This document shows, in pieces, positions 52,566-64,000 of a stretch of DNA of 64,000 bases. This DNA comes from Polydactylus sextarius (taxonomy: Eukaryota; Chordata; Actinopteri; Polynemidae). Position numbers and translations under genes: made by a program. The stretch is from assembly GCA_016801845.1 (NCBI GenBank), contig CM028915.1, positions 5,922,501 through 5,986,500 on the forward strand, written 5' to 3'. How positions within the stretch are numbered: the stretch's first letter is position 1; every line of letters starts with the position of its first letter. The notes beneath the pieces were generated by a model that was not told the DNA's origin, did no database searches, and saw nothing but the letters and a program-made list of their open reading frames with translations.

Positions 52566-54104
52566 TCTTTTCTGATGCTGAATTATTTCCACGTGTTACC
52601 TAGATTCATTCCGTAGTCAGACATTTGCAAATGTTTCCTAAATCAGAACATTGTTGGTTTTTTAAATAACAAACCCAGAGAAAATTGGGGAAGACAAAAC
52701 GAACATCTTGTCAGCAAACAGGTGGGAGTTTGAATGGTGGCCCTTGTTTTTAATCTGGCTGAGGGATTGACAGCTTTGTGATGAGAAACTGAACTCCACA
52801 GGATTAAGTCTTACACTGTACTTACTGTTAATAACATAAAGTGTCTGAGTCAGACTGTGGACCCTGCTCCAGTCTAGACATCACCAAACTTCTGATCCAC
52901 CAAAACAAGTTGGTCCAACCTGACACAGAAACAGGGAAGTAGCAGTTTCCCTCTGACGTCCCCTCCCACTCATCCCATGTTTCAACCCTTGTTTACAGTG
53001 TACACTCCCTCTGCTCCCCCCAAAGTGTGAGATCCTTTTAAACAAAAAGCCATTTCCTCTTTTGTAATAAACTATTAGCTTCAAAATAAAAGCAACTACT
53101 TTGAAATCAATTAATCATCTTTTTTTTTTTCTTTTTTTTTTTTTTTTGGATGACTGGTCACAAAAACAAGACAAGTCCAGATGCAATGCAATCTTCCTAT
53201 CTGGAAAACTGCGGTGGTCATTTTTCACTCTTTTCTGACATTTCATGACCAAACGATTAACCGAGACCATGAAAGTACCATTAGTGGATAATGAAAACAG
53301 CTATTAGTCCCAGCACTAATGTGAATACAAGATGTTAAATATAAGATTGAAGGAGAGATACAGCATGAAAATGTCTCCTAGGGTTTGTCCTGTGATCTCT
53401 TTTGCAGTTTGTGCTTCTGGATGTAAAGAAAACAAACTAACGCCTCCCTCCTGCATTCACAGCCTCATTTATCTTCATATCCTTTTCCCTTTGCTTGAAT
53501 TTGTGCTGATAGTGATGAATGAAACACTACAGACCTTGCAAACAGAGCCAAGCTGCCATAAATCTTATCAATAAGGCCTCACAAATAACGGGGTATTACA
53601 TGTCTAATCATGTTTCACAAAAGAGGCCGCACTCAAGTGTCCAATACACACCAACGCACCAACGGTCTGCCTCTACGACTTCTTCCCCATATGCTTGCTG
53701 TAAATTGCTACCATGTCTGCTCAGGAATCACTGCTGAAATCAGCTTGTCTCAGTAATCTGTCTCTGTAACCTGGAAGTGGCCTCTCGCTGTAATTGTCCA
53801 GACCTTGAGAACAATGGAGAAGAAAAATACATCATTTACATGAGATTGGAGTTTTCATGGTGATGTCGTTATCTCTTGGCACATTTCAAGAGGTTATTAG
53901 GAAATCAAAGCTTTTCGAATGGACCTCCCAGCCCCCCACATCTCCACTGGACCTCCTCCCTGTCATTGTTATTCACTGTAGTTCAGGGTCACGTCCACTC
54001 CACCCACTACACCAACCACTATGACCTCTGACGAGCCGTTTGGGAGGATATTCAACTGAGAAAAGTGGTAAGAAAAATGCCTGTTTCTAAACTTACAACA
54101 TATG

Positions 54105-54302
<198 letters not shown>

Positions 54303-54464
54303 GAATATTTGAGGGGTAGACCAGGTTCCATACTGCATTATAATGAACCCCACTGCTGCTGGATATCGTTAGGCGCGGGACGCTGCTTCCGAGGACAGCG
54401 TGGCTTGGCCAGACCTGAATGTGCTGGGCTCTTGTCCCCTCCGGATATGGTCGCCCAGGGCTCA

Positions 54465-54622
54465 TCACCCTTTAGACACAAAGATCCTCTTCACATCCTT
54501 CTCTATCCCGTCCATTGTGGAAGGCCCTGCCTCGAGGCACACGGCTCCCGTGCCTGCTTCAGGACTAAATGCATCTCCTGTCACTGGCTGGTCCCAGTGC
54601 CAGTTCAGCTGCTGGAAGTACT
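54465..54622 (-). pseudogene. Coding-like open stretch, possibly a decayed exon or element
   Basis: The minus strand reads about 52 codons from PEYFQQLNWHWDQ to EKDVKRIFVSKG, then two stops (TGA TGA at 54467-54462). An AG that could serve as acceptor is at 54613-54612. The frame stays open for another 35 codons past the stops. Third positions are G/C-rich, unlike the flanking DNA. I do not recognise the protein, and no matching upstream exon was found. It may be a relic of a gene or of a transposable element. Confidence 0.25.
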
Positions 54623-55994
54623 CAGGTGCTCAGGTCTCCACAAATAAACATCAGAGGTAAATGACAAGGTCCAGATCACCTTTCATGCACAAGTTATAGT
54701 TATGAGATCCATCATATACAGGAAGAAAGGACTATAGGGGGCTAAAAAAAAATGGTGACAATTTTTAAATGTTGCTGATGATGTATTTGATGTATTTTAA
54801 CCCTTATCACTCTCACTAATAAAGCAGAAGATGACGTCACGGCACTAAATGTTCAGTCTGTCTGCAGCAGCACCTGTGGTGTGTGTTAAGCCTTACAGAT
54901 ACCAACAATAATAAATTACTCATTACGCAAATAAAAAATCCTGAATCTGCAGTTATGAGTTATGATTATATATCAATGTAAACACTGAGTGTAAGGGTTT
55001 TGTGTTACCTGTTTACATCCACACACTTACACATCTTCCCAGGGAGGTAATTGGCACAGATCAGTCCTCTGCTGTTTGGCCACTAGGGAGCAGCAGCACT
55101 CTCCTAATGCTGATCGCTGACTTCAAACTGGTGATCTCATGGAGCAGGTGGTGTAATTTACCTACCACAGATTTGATTTTATATAGTTCTGTCATCATGA
55201 TGAGATTTTCCAGTGTCAGGTTTGTAACAGGTGAGTATTGCGATACATGTTGCAGATTTTGTAAATGTTGTAAATTTGAGTCTGCATATCTTAAGTTTTA
55301 AATGAGAACTGCAGAAAACATCATGTTGCTCTGCCACTGCAGCTACAAGACAAAACAGCTTCATTGCTTTCTCAAAGTTCACACAGTAGTTGTCATAATG
55401 TAGGTAAGAGTCTAGTAAGCCCTCTTAAATGAGCTGCTGCCACCTGTTGGTCAACTTTTACAATTACCAGTTTTTCCATTATTAGTTTTCATTTGATGCT
55501 GTGTTAAGTACAAGGTTCACATTTTAAAACAGACTGACATTCTCTCATACGTATTAAAAGTGTTCTTGGATGCTGAAATTGTTCTTCCTCCCTCCATAAA
55601 TAGATTTCAATGATGGGAGATAAAAATCCACAGTGACAGAAAAAGAAAATCTTGCCCACAACACCACCAGACCACTCACTAGTCATTAATATCAGAACAG
55701 CACCAGAGGTCTGAAACCAAAGCAGGAAGTTAGCCAGTAATCATTTTATTGATTACACTTGTTCCCTTCATGCAAATGTCCTCCAGGAATAAGATATGTT
55801 GAGTCCACATCTTCTGCAAACAACAACAAAGTCCCACAAATATGTCACAATAAAAAAAACATTTCATTTAAATTATATTTTCCTATTGAAGAACCAAGAT
55901 TTTACATCTAGGTGCAGTCTGAGGTCTGTTGAAAACTGACCTCAAACTGCACTGAACTGACATTTTCACTCAACTTTGAACTCTCATAAGATGC
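54623..55994. other. Intergenic DNA between the 54.5-kb relic and the orphan gene
   Basis: AT-rich spacer; no gene, RNA or known repeat recognised on either strand. Confidence 0.5.
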
Positions 55995-56000
55995 TTTATT
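55995..56000 (-). other. Candidate polyadenylation signal of the orphan gene
   Basis: AATAAA on the minus strand (TTTATT on plus), about 156 bp after the stop codon of the 283-aa frame. This supports the frame as a real transcript end. Confidence 0.5.
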
Positions 56001-56155
56001 ATTTTTAAAATTATGAATATAATTATCAAACATACTTCACAGAGCAACAGACATAAAGCAAAGGTCATAGGTAACAAGCAGTCATGGTTGTCTTTAAATA
56101 TGGGACAGTTTTGATATAATGATCCAGATCAGTTGCATAAATTAGTTTCCCAAAC

Positions 56156-57007
56156 TCAGTTTCCTGTTTTAGTTTTGGCCCCGACCGACTTTTTGCGTTG
56201 ATGCAGTGGAGGGCAAGCTGGGGGCAGCGGTTTGTGGCTCTGGTACGACCTACTTCCTGGTGAGGTGAGTGCTGGATTTCTCGGTAGTAGTCGAGAGCTT
56301 ACTCCTGTTGAGGAAATCAGCGTTTCTGATCTGGCACGTGGGCCAACGATGACAGGAGCACAGGTTTTAGGGATGATGGTGGTCATGGTCCGAGTCAGCA
56401 CTCTGCCTCTCCGGGCTGCCAGTGAAGGAGCCGTTGGCGGCTTCTGTTTCTTGCCTGTACCTTTGCTCTGTTGTTGTTCTTTGGGATGTGTGGGTTGTTC
56501 AGTCTGGGGTTGCCTGCTCTGTAGCTTACTATCCAAGTCTTTCAGAGCTTTGTCAGTGTAGGCCTGCATTTCTTCACGCACCTGAGACATCTGCTCCTCA
56601 AATTCTTCCCTTAAAGCTTTTTTATTGGCCTCAAGCTTTTCCTCAAAATACGCAAACAACTCCTTAACATCAGTCTGATCTTTACTCTCATCTGTTGGCA
56701 CCTCTCCTTGTTTCCTCTCTTCACTGGCATCCTTGCCCTCAGGTTCACTGTTCACTTGTGCCATTTCTCTGTCTCTGACTCTTTGGACCAGCTCCACTAT
56801 GCTGCTCTTCATGCCCACTTGTGATCTGATTTGGTTACGTACCTGCTGTAGAACAGACTGAATCTTTGCTGGTGTCTCCTTTTCCTTTGAACATGCATCA
56901 TCCGGACTGACAGGAGATATTTGCTCCTCCACTTCAGCGGTGTCAGCGCTCTGCTGTTCGCCATTGACCAGAATCTGTGGATTTGTTTTAGAGAGTGATT
57001 CACTCAT
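56156..57007 (-). CDS. Unrecognised 283-aa coiled-coil protein, intronless
   Basis: Single open frame of 283 codons, far longer than chance in this AT-rich DNA. The start has A at -3 and G at +4 (AAAATGA then G-rich codons), and a polyadenylation signal follows. Residues 1-45 are acidic and polar. Residues 47-84 form a charged helix (QSVLQQVRNQIRSQV, then SSIVELVQRVRDREM). Residues 112-165 are a strong coiled coil (KELFAYFEEKLEANKKALRE). The C-terminal third is basic and rich in Pro, Ser and Arg, ending in RKKSVGAKTKTGN. There is no signal peptide, membrane segment or zinc-binding pattern. I do not recognise the family. It could be a fast-evolving cytoskeletal or germ-cell protein, or a retrogene that lost its introns. 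It lies between aplnr and hpd. Confidence 0.7.
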   Translation of the reverse strand: MSESLSKTNPQILVNGEQQSADTAEVEEQISPVSPDDACSKEKETPAKIQSVLQQVRNQIRSQVGMKSSIVELVQRVRDREMAQVNSEPEGKDASEERKQGEVPTDESKDQTDVKELFAYFEEKLEANKKALREEFEEQMSQVREEMQAYTDKALKDLDSKLQSRQPQTEQPTHPKEQQQSKGTGKKQKPPTAPSLAARRGRVLTRTMTTIIPKTCAPVIVGPRARSETLISSTGVSSRLLPRNPALTSPGSRSYQSHKPLPPACPPLHQRKKSVGAKTKTGN

Positions 57008-59010
57008 TTTCTATGTCTCGTCTTGGCAGTTGTGCCTTGAGCTGAGCTGAGCTACTACGATTATGTGAGGAGTGCTGTCGTGGGAAGGATCTAATTGACT
57101 GAGTTGTTTGCCCATAGAGGTATTGGCCATCAGGGGATTTATAGTCTAATGTAATACAGGGTGATGTATGAAAACGTTGTGTTGCAACAGCAATGCAAGT
57201 TAAACCAATACAAATGATCAAATTTGTAAAGATGAAACATTGCCATATAGATGAGACTATTAAAGGAAAAAGTAAGTGTTTCTATTCTGCTAAAGCAGAA
57301 CTTAAACAGTGAGTGGAAGTGTAACGTTGTCCATTTGCACTTAAACTACACCTTCACACTATTAAATGATAAAAGCTGCAGATATGAGAAGCATCTGTAA
57401 TTGTTTAATCCAGCGTGTTATGTTTCTTGGCCTGCATGTGTGGAGCTGCATCCCCCTGACAACAGCATGCCTCCTGGTAACAGCATGAAAAACAAAGATC
57501 TTCAGGGACGGTCGCAGTGGGAGCACTGAGGGGTGGGAGGCGGGCTCTAAATTCTCATTAGAGGTTTGTGAGCTGTGAGTGGAATGCAGGGCTGTAACAC
57601 ACTACTGAGAAATCTAGTGACACTAAAGTAAGACCACTCGTCATCGTGTTTGACTCAATTCACGGAGACAAAAGACGAAATGAACAAAACAAGAATGCAT
57701 CCAAACTGTGATGTTGCACGAATGGGGGAAGTTGGATGTGTAAATTATTGAACGAAGGTGAAAAGTGACCAGCTGACTGCAGCGTAACTGCCCCATACGC
57801 AAATGTTTAGTCTTAGGTAATATTTTATTCTTTAAGTATGTGGGTAACAACGTCAGAGGACCAAAGTCTTCCAGTGTTAAGTCACTGCAACATTTCTCAC
57901 TCTTTTAAGTATCCAATACTTGTATAATTAATTATGGAACAGATCAGATAGAAAATGGCAGAAAGACAGTTTGTTAGTCAGTCTGGTTCTTGGCTCTGTG
58001 TAGGAGGTTATGGTGGAGTGTGTACTCGTGTATTTGTAGCCAAAATCATTGGATAGTCTGTCCTTGTAGAAGTCCAAATTCATCAGGGCTTTTGTGTGTG
58101 TGTATGTGGACAGTTTATGTGTTTACATGACTTGGAAGTAAACAGAAAGTTCTTCAAATCTGAGATTGAATGTGATTGATTTGTTTCAGGATTCTTTTAT
58201 GAAAAGACTCACATCAAAATACTTATTGATCGTTCTGATTTGACCGAATAACATTTTCACACCATCACATTATCTTACCTGTCAAGATGAGTCTTTTTAA
58301 GCAAAGTCATTACAATTAAGAAACATTAAGGAAACATGTGGGGTGGACTGATGGGATGGGGGCATTTCAAGGCGCATGAGGGTTCACTCAACGCAACAAC
58401 ACCACGAGCCAATGAGAGTCCTGCATGAGTGAGCCTCCTCTTGCCACTAAACGTTAACATATGGGCTTTCTTCTTCTTCTACTACTTCTACCAAAAAATG
58501 TAGCTGTAATCCTAAACCTGTTTGGACAAACACTTTAATGTGTTGTCTGGCAGAAAATTCTTTTTTGTATTTCCAGGAACTAGATCTGATTATTTATTGA
58601 GTATTTTAAAGCAGGGAAGCCATGTAAAATATGAAGTTATGTTGAAAATAACATAAAACAAAATAGAATCTATTGCAGGTGCTAAGTTTATTCATAACTC
58701 AGTGGGTGGAGGACAGCGTCTGGGGGAGATTAAGATTTGTTTTTTTAATTGAAACTGAAAATGTTTTTAGTTGGAGAAGCAAGTAGGTGACTGGACTGAG
58801 CAGGTGGAGCAGGCAGAGATTGGATGGATGAACTATCACATGGAGAAGTGATGATGACAAGTCGTATGTTATTTATGTGTTTACTCTTGTAATCATTGTA
58901 TAACAGCAAACGTGCAATAATCATCTGTCGTCTCCCTCCTCCTCCTCCTCCTCTTCCTCCACCTCCTCCTCTTCTTCCTCCTCCAATACCTCCTCATCAC
59001 CGGTGGGCGG
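57008..59010. other. Intergenic DNA between the orphan gene and hpd
   Basis: Contains the shared upstream regions of the divergent orphan gene and hpd. No coding exon seen. A pyrimidine-rich CTC/CTT tract (58928-58985) lies just before the hpd TATA-like box. Confidence 0.5.
58928..58985. repeat. Pyrimidine tract, imperfect (CTC)n
   Basis: Imperfect CTC/CTT triplets on the plus strand immediately upstream of the hpd promoter; such polypurine/polypyrimidine tracts can adopt non-B structure. Confidence 0.85.
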
Positions 59011-59020
59011 TTATTTAAAG
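59011..59020 (+). promoter_or_regulatory. TATA-like box of hpd
   Basis: TTATTTAAAG lies 79 bp upstream of the ATG. Transcription would start near 59042-59050, giving a leader of about 50 bp. A TATA-type promoter fits a strongly expressed liver enzyme. Confidence 0.55.
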
Positions 59021-59098
59021 CCTTCCCTCTCTGCTTTTAAATTCAGAAGTTCATTGCAGATTTCGTTCTGACAGTCAGGTCAGGTCACCGGGAGCAAA

Positions 59099-60414
59099 AT
59101 GGTAAGTTATACTTATTATTTCCTGTCACGGGGAGCTTGCATTTACAAAGAAATAGGGAACATCTGCAAAAGTATTATATTTTAACAGGTCTATTTTTCT
59201 TCTGTAACTTCTTATGATATTCTTTTTGATTGTAGACATCATACACAGACAAAGGCGAAAAGGTAAATAACCTAATGATGTGTTAGAGTTTCTAATGTAT
59301 GTATTTTCATTTCAACGTTCATTTGCATTTAAGACATTTGAGTAGAGTAATTAGAGTGTTTAATTAATCTAATTAATCCATTTGTCTTTAGCATGAGCAG
59401 GGCAAGTTCCTCTGCTTTGATCACTTAACTTTCTGGGTTGGAAATGCCAAACAGGTACGTTCTACTTGTTCTACTTGTCTAATTTTTTTGTGTGTCTCTT
59501 TTTTTCCCCCTCACCGATTTTTCCTCTCAGATGAAATGGTAATCTATACATTCAGCAAAGCTATTGGTTCTGCCGAGGGGTGGAGGGGGATGCGGCTCGT
59601 AATTCCCCCAGACCACATACTCACTTTTACTTCCTCAAACTGGGTCAAAGCTCATTTGTCACCAGGAGATGGCGCTGTCAGACAGTTTACCACCACTATG
59701 CGATCATGTTCAACTTCAACTTCATCTCAGCATGTCAATGACACATCTCCATCTTTTATCAACAGGCTGCATCATATTACTGTAACAAGCTGGGATTTGA
59801 GCCTTTGGCTTACAGGGGTTTGGAGACAGGCAGTCGTGAAATGGTGTCCCATGCTGTCAAACAAGGAAAGGTAAAAAAACAAAAAAAAAAACAAACAAAA
59901 AAAAAAAAACCCAAAAGCCCATGTTTCACCCAAGCAGGAAAATCAGACAAGAGATAAGACACATTACACAGGCGGAAGTGGTGTCTCTGAGTCACCAAGT
60001 AGATACACAAGTTTAAGATTAAATCAAGTGATTGATGCAGATAAGGTTTTTTTATTTTTATTTTTTTATTTGTAACATGCCACTATTTTCACTTTCTGTT
60101 TAACAGATCATTTATGTGTTCTCATCTGCCCTCAACCCTGGGAACAAAGGTAAAACACTGCGGTATTTATAATTTATATTTATATATATTTAAAAAAAAA
60201 ACTGTGAAGACAATATCTTCAAAAGAACATGATGAAATAGTGGTTCTTCCTTCTGTTAGATGACATAAGTTACAAACTGCAATAGTTTGAGAAACTGTCC
60301 ATTGGATTTTATCTGATGGACTCACATGTGATTCATGTATTCCTCAATATTTCATTTAACCTTTGTCATTATACAAATGATGTACAAATGATATACACAC
60401 ACACACACACACAC

Positions 60415-60445
<31 letters not shown>

Positions 60446-62722
60446 CATATATACATATATTGATTGTAATGTTCAAGACAGGGTCCTAAAATAGTAAGTA
60501 AATGTAAGTAAATGTGTTTGGCTGTTTTGCAGAGATGGGAGATCATTTGGTGAAGCATGGGGATGGAGTGAAGGATATTGCATTTACAGTGGAGGACTGT
60601 GACTTCCTGGTGCAGGTAATATTTCAGGTTTTCTTTCAATAACACTAAATTAATTGCTGATGATGATTACTATTCAATGAATGTGCTATCATTACCTTTA
60701 CTTCCAGAAAGCCCGTGAGCGAGGTGCAATTATTCTGAAGGAGCCGCACACTCTGGAGGACAAACATGGCAAAGTCAGACTGGCTGTGCTTCAAACAGTA
60801 AGATCCAATGAACATTTTTACTTTATATTTTAATGTGGCACATTATCATAAATAAAATGAGCTGAAAATGCCAGGTTTGTAAACTTTCCTTTGTTTGCTG
60901 CAGTATGGTGACACCACGCACACATTTGTGGAGAGGACCGGATACACTGGGTTGTTTCTGCCTGGATTCCACCCTCCTCTGTTCAAGGATCCTCTATTAG
61001 CCAAACTGTGAGTAAACAACAAACTCTCTGATGATAACACGCACATTTGTGTGAATGACATATAATGTGGTTTTTGTTTTCATGTGTCCCACGCAGCCCA
61101 AGTGGAAATTTGAACTTCATCGATCACGTTGTGGGAAACCAACCAGACGATGAGATGGTTCCAGTGGTGGACTGGTAATGGACTAAAAACCTGCAACGTA
61201 GCACACTGATTGTTACCAAAACCTGTTGTTCATGCCTTTGAGTTTTAAGATGTGGTCTATGTGAGTAGAAGCCAGAGGGGTGGTACAGGGGAGGAGTTAA
61301 AGGCTGTTTGATTGTCCTGTTACATAACTCTTCTTCAGGAGGAGTAAGCATGACTTTGCATTTTTTAAGTGGCAACGCCAGTTGTTCTCCACATCTGGAT
61401 CTTGTTCTTACCCCATCATATAGGCACATGAGGGCGGGAAAAGGCAGTTCTCTAAATGGGCAAGCTCATTGGTTAATCCTGGAATGGGAGGGGGTGACAT
61501 AGACCAGGGGTTGTTAGATGTGAAGAACGTCAGTCATTCATGATTGCCAGGCTGCAATTTCTGTATGCATTATGCAGTTGAGATAATGAGGCTCCACAGT
61601 AGGATCAAGTCCAGACACGCAAAGAATATCGAATGATTTAACATATGGTCCATGTGTGTTAACACTAAACCACTGTATGATGGCTGATGTCTGAGCTCTG
61701 GTTCATGATCTCATCAGGTACCAGAGGAACCTTCTTTTTCACCGCTTCTGGTCAGTGGATGACAAGCAGCTGCAGACAGAGTTTAGTGCCCTGCGCTCCA
61801 TCGTGGTGGCAAACTACGAGGAGACTGTTAAGATGCCCATCAACGAACCTGCCATGGGGAAGAGAAAGTCTCAGATCCAGGCATGTACCTAAAACTCTAA
61901 TATGTTGATGAAACAGTTTATTTGCACAGTGGTGGTATCTTTATCATGGATTTTCACTCACAGGAGTATGTGGAGTATTATGGAGGTCCAGGAGTGCAAC
62001 ATGTAGCCATGAACACATCAGACATCATCTCTGCAGTGAGTATATGAAACACTTAGTTTTATATGTGGATTTGTCCAAAAAGCAGCCACAACAACTCTGT
62101 GATGAATCTCTTCTTTGCAGATTCGTAACCTCAAGGAGCGTGGGATGGAGTTCATGTCCGTGCCAGATACTTACTACGAGCAGCTGAGGGAGAACTTGAA
62201 ACACTCAAAAGTCAAGATCACAGAGGACATGGACACTCTGCAGGTCAGAGCTGCAGCCATATTTAAACAGAACTTGCAGCGCCGATCTTTGAACTGTGAA
62301 CCTTGTGTTTGGATTAACTTTACTGCATTTTTGTCAGTTATATCTTTAATTATTTACTCAATAACTGAGTCAACTGTTCATCTCCCTCGTTCACAGGAGC
62401 TGAAGATCTTGGTGGACTATGACGACAACGGCTATTTACTTCAAATCTTCACCAAGCCGGTTCAGGATCGCCCCACTGTGTTCTTGGAGGTGATTCAGAG
62501 ACACAACCACCAGGTGAGGGCGCAACTGGACTGAGCAAGAAATACATTTTACAGTCCATTTTATGTCTTCATAAGAAAACATCTGTTCTTGACTACATGA
62601 TGTGTCCACAGGGCTTTGGAGCAGGAAACTTCAAATCTCTGTTTGAAGCCATTGAAGCCGACCAGAATGCCAGAGGAAATCTGACCATCCTGACATCAAA
62701 TGGTGATACAAAGAAGATGTGA
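59099..62722 (+). CDS. hpd: 4-hydroxyphenylpyruvate dioxygenase
   Basis: Fourteen coding exons: 59099-59101, 59236-59262, 59392-59454, 59766-59870, 60107-60149, 60533-60615, 60708-60797, 60904-61007, 61097-61174, 61718-61880, 61964-62035, 62121-62243, 62397-62513, 62612-62722. They give 393 aa, the same length as human HPD. The enzyme turns 4-hydroxyphenylpyruvate into homogentisate, the second step of tyrosine breakdown, in liver and kidney cytosol. The Fe(II) ligands fall exactly at H183 (IDHVVGN), H266 (GVQHVAM) and E349 (VFLEVIQ). The C-terminal GFGAGNF helix that gates the active site is present. The first coding exon holds only the ATG. The intron after exon 10 begins with GC (GCATGT at 61881) rather than GT; the frame requires this. 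Fish may carry hpda and hpdb; the paralog is not assigned. It is convergent with setd1b. Confidence 0.97.
60393..60460. repeat. (AC)n(AT)n compound microsatellite in hpd intron 5
   Basis: AC run followed by ACAT and AT units, in the intron between coding exons 5 and 6. Confidence 0.9.
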
Positions 62723-63414
62723 ATGCAATATTATCGTCTTTTCTCTCTTTGGAAAAGGAGAGAAATGAAGATTAGTTAAACTATTAGTTTGCTGATGAGG
62801 GTAGTGTTTACTTCTTTAGAGTATTAAACTGATAATGTGTTACATCAGTGCTCTGATAGACAGTAAGAAGGCACAAAGAGTGTTTACCAATTCTGTAAGT
62901 CTGATATTTTAGCGACTTGCATGGATTATCAGAATTAAAGTGTTTGTTTTATTTCTTCATCAGTAATAAGAGTACAATCCAACTAATTCATAATCCAATG
63001 CTTTCTTATAAAACATTAACAACAAGTATTATTGATACAAGCTTGACTCAAGCAGAACACCATTTAAGCTCTCATTAATGAAAACATTTAACTATACATT
63101 TATGTTATCGTTCAGACAAGGTCAAGACACATTTCATTGTGACAGTGGTCTTTGTGGGTGCCCATCCTCCCCCACGCTGGAAGAAACAACTGCAATGTGT
63201 GAAAAACTGATTGCAATGTGTTTATGATCTGACGTAACACCGTACATCATACCAACTGTGTTTTTTCTAAACTTCTATTTGGCCTGAACTCGTTTATTGA
63301 CTGTACAGTATTGAATCATATTAAATTACTTTTTCGATCCAGAGTCTGTGTTTATATTAAAAAGTTCCTCAGGTAACTTTGACTCAAAACATAATCAGGG
63401 CACTTCATTAAAGA
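62723..63414. other. Convergent 3' UTR region of hpd and setd1b
   Basis: 692 bp between the two stop codons. Candidate hpd signals on plus: ATTAAA at 62823-62828 and 62934-62939. A candidate setd1b signal on minus: AATAAA (TTTATT at 63293-63298). No coding potential is seen between them. Confidence 0.55.
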
Positions 63415-63806
63415 TCAGTTCAAAGAGCCCCGGCAGGTATCTGCTCCACACAAACAAGGAATCTTTGTTTCCTCAATAGGAAACTTGTAGTCGTAGGTGA
63501 TTTCCTCGTTGATGCTTATTGGCTGCCGGGAGTATATCACAATCTTCTTCTGAGACTCCACAGTGATGATCTTGGCATAGCAGTTAGGCTGCACAACAAA
63601 ATAAATTATTTTTTTAATTTAAGATCATATTGAACAAACACTGATCTTGTTCTTATTTGTATACTCACATTACAGCTGTGGTTGATAAAACGGGCTAAGT
63701 TTCCGCATTTTGTGGCATCAATGATGGTGTCCTGATCGACCCGGAACAAATAGCTGCTCCCGATGCCCTCCTCCTCATATCGCTGCTCCCTCATGTCAGC
63801 GATTAC
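63415..63806 (-). CDS. setd1b: SET1-family histone H3K4 methyltransferase, C-terminal part
   Basis: The last two coding exons on the minus strand are 63806-63669 (46 codons) and 63588-63415 (57 codons plus stop), joined in phase 0. They encode the second half of the SET domain and the post-SET motif. Present are GIGSSYLFRVDQDTIIDAT, the cofactor-binding RFINHSCNPNCYAK, the EEITYDYKFP motif with its catalytic-site tyrosine, and the zinc-binding post-SET CLCGADTCRGSLN. SETD1 enzymes deposit H3K4 methylation within COMPASS. SETD1A and SETD1B end similarly; I choose setd1b because HPD-SETD1B adjacency exists on human 12q24.31. The sequence from 63807 to 64000 is intron, and the gene continues beyond the window. 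Confidence 0.88.
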
Positions 63807-64000
63807 CTAAGGAGGAAGAAATCAGATAAGTCTATTCATAACAGTGTTGTTTATCACTACCACTCTACTCACAGTCCTGGAAACTACCCACAACAACCAC
63901 TGAGTCCCAGTGGGCTACTGCGCCAATTCACACAAATAGTCAGGGGGAAAGTGATTTATTTAAAAGCTTGTCTGCTGCGTTTGCTCGAGGAGATGATTGC

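Larger units (their letters stand above)
49185..54104. other. Intergenic DNA between aplnr and the orphan gene, left part
   Basis: No supportable gene. It contains CA (51801-51839) and GT (52057-52081) repeats, a T7A21 run near 52186-52212, long T runs near 53121-53148, and an interspersed repeat copy at 52443-52565. Segments at 50715-50905 and 51447-51683 are open on one or both strands but have no splice or family support. Confidence 0.45.

Overview
The window is nuclear DNA of a teleost fish, probably a percomorph. Genes are vertebrate, split by short GT-AG introns, and the spacers are AT-rich with many dinucleotide and tetranucleotide repeats. Interspersed repeats include a tRNA-derived fish SINE and a 'gttagcttagcataaagactgg'-type fish repeat. 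TTAGC/GCTAA-rich stretches flank promoters, as is common in spiny-rayed fish. The species cannot be named from the sequence.

Left block (1.6-18 kb). ccdc157 (minus strand, 10 coding exons, 725 aa) and sf3a1 (plus, 15 exons, 784 aa) are divergent across a 338-bp promoter carrying a ZNF143/THAP11-type and an ETS-type site. tbc1d10a (plus, 9 exons, 511 aa) follows. These three are neighbours on human 22q12.2, so the block is old conserved synteny. All three gene models were built exon by exon and every junction keeps the reading frame.

Middle (18-46 kb). After the tbc1d10a 3' UTR comes about 26 kb with no supportable gene. It holds a SINE, a diverged tandem duplication, a second interspersed repeat, perfect inverted repeats and microsatellites. 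Several GC-richer, less repetitive patches are candidate regulatory elements for the flanking genes.

Right block (47-64 kb). An intronless apelin receptor gene (aplnr, plus, 365 aa) has a TATA-like box and a G-rich tract upstream. At 56-57 kb there is an intronless minus-strand gene of 283 aa that I do not recognise. It is followed by hpd (plus, 14 coding exons, 393 aa, all iron ligands present) and, convergent to it, the last two coding exons of a SET1-family histone methyltransferase. That gene is most likely setd1b, because HPD and SETD1B are neighbours on human 12q24.31. It runs off the right edge.

The genes do not form a pathway: they cover an acrosome-type coiled-coil protein, U2 snRNP splicing, Rab GTPase control, apelin/Elabela signalling, tyrosine breakdown and H3K4 methylation. 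No convincing new multi-gene system is visible. The least explained items are the 283-aa orphan gene, a decayed coding-like stretch at 54.5 kb, two perfect inverted repeats, a GC-AG intron in hpd, and the long gene-free interval next to aplnr.
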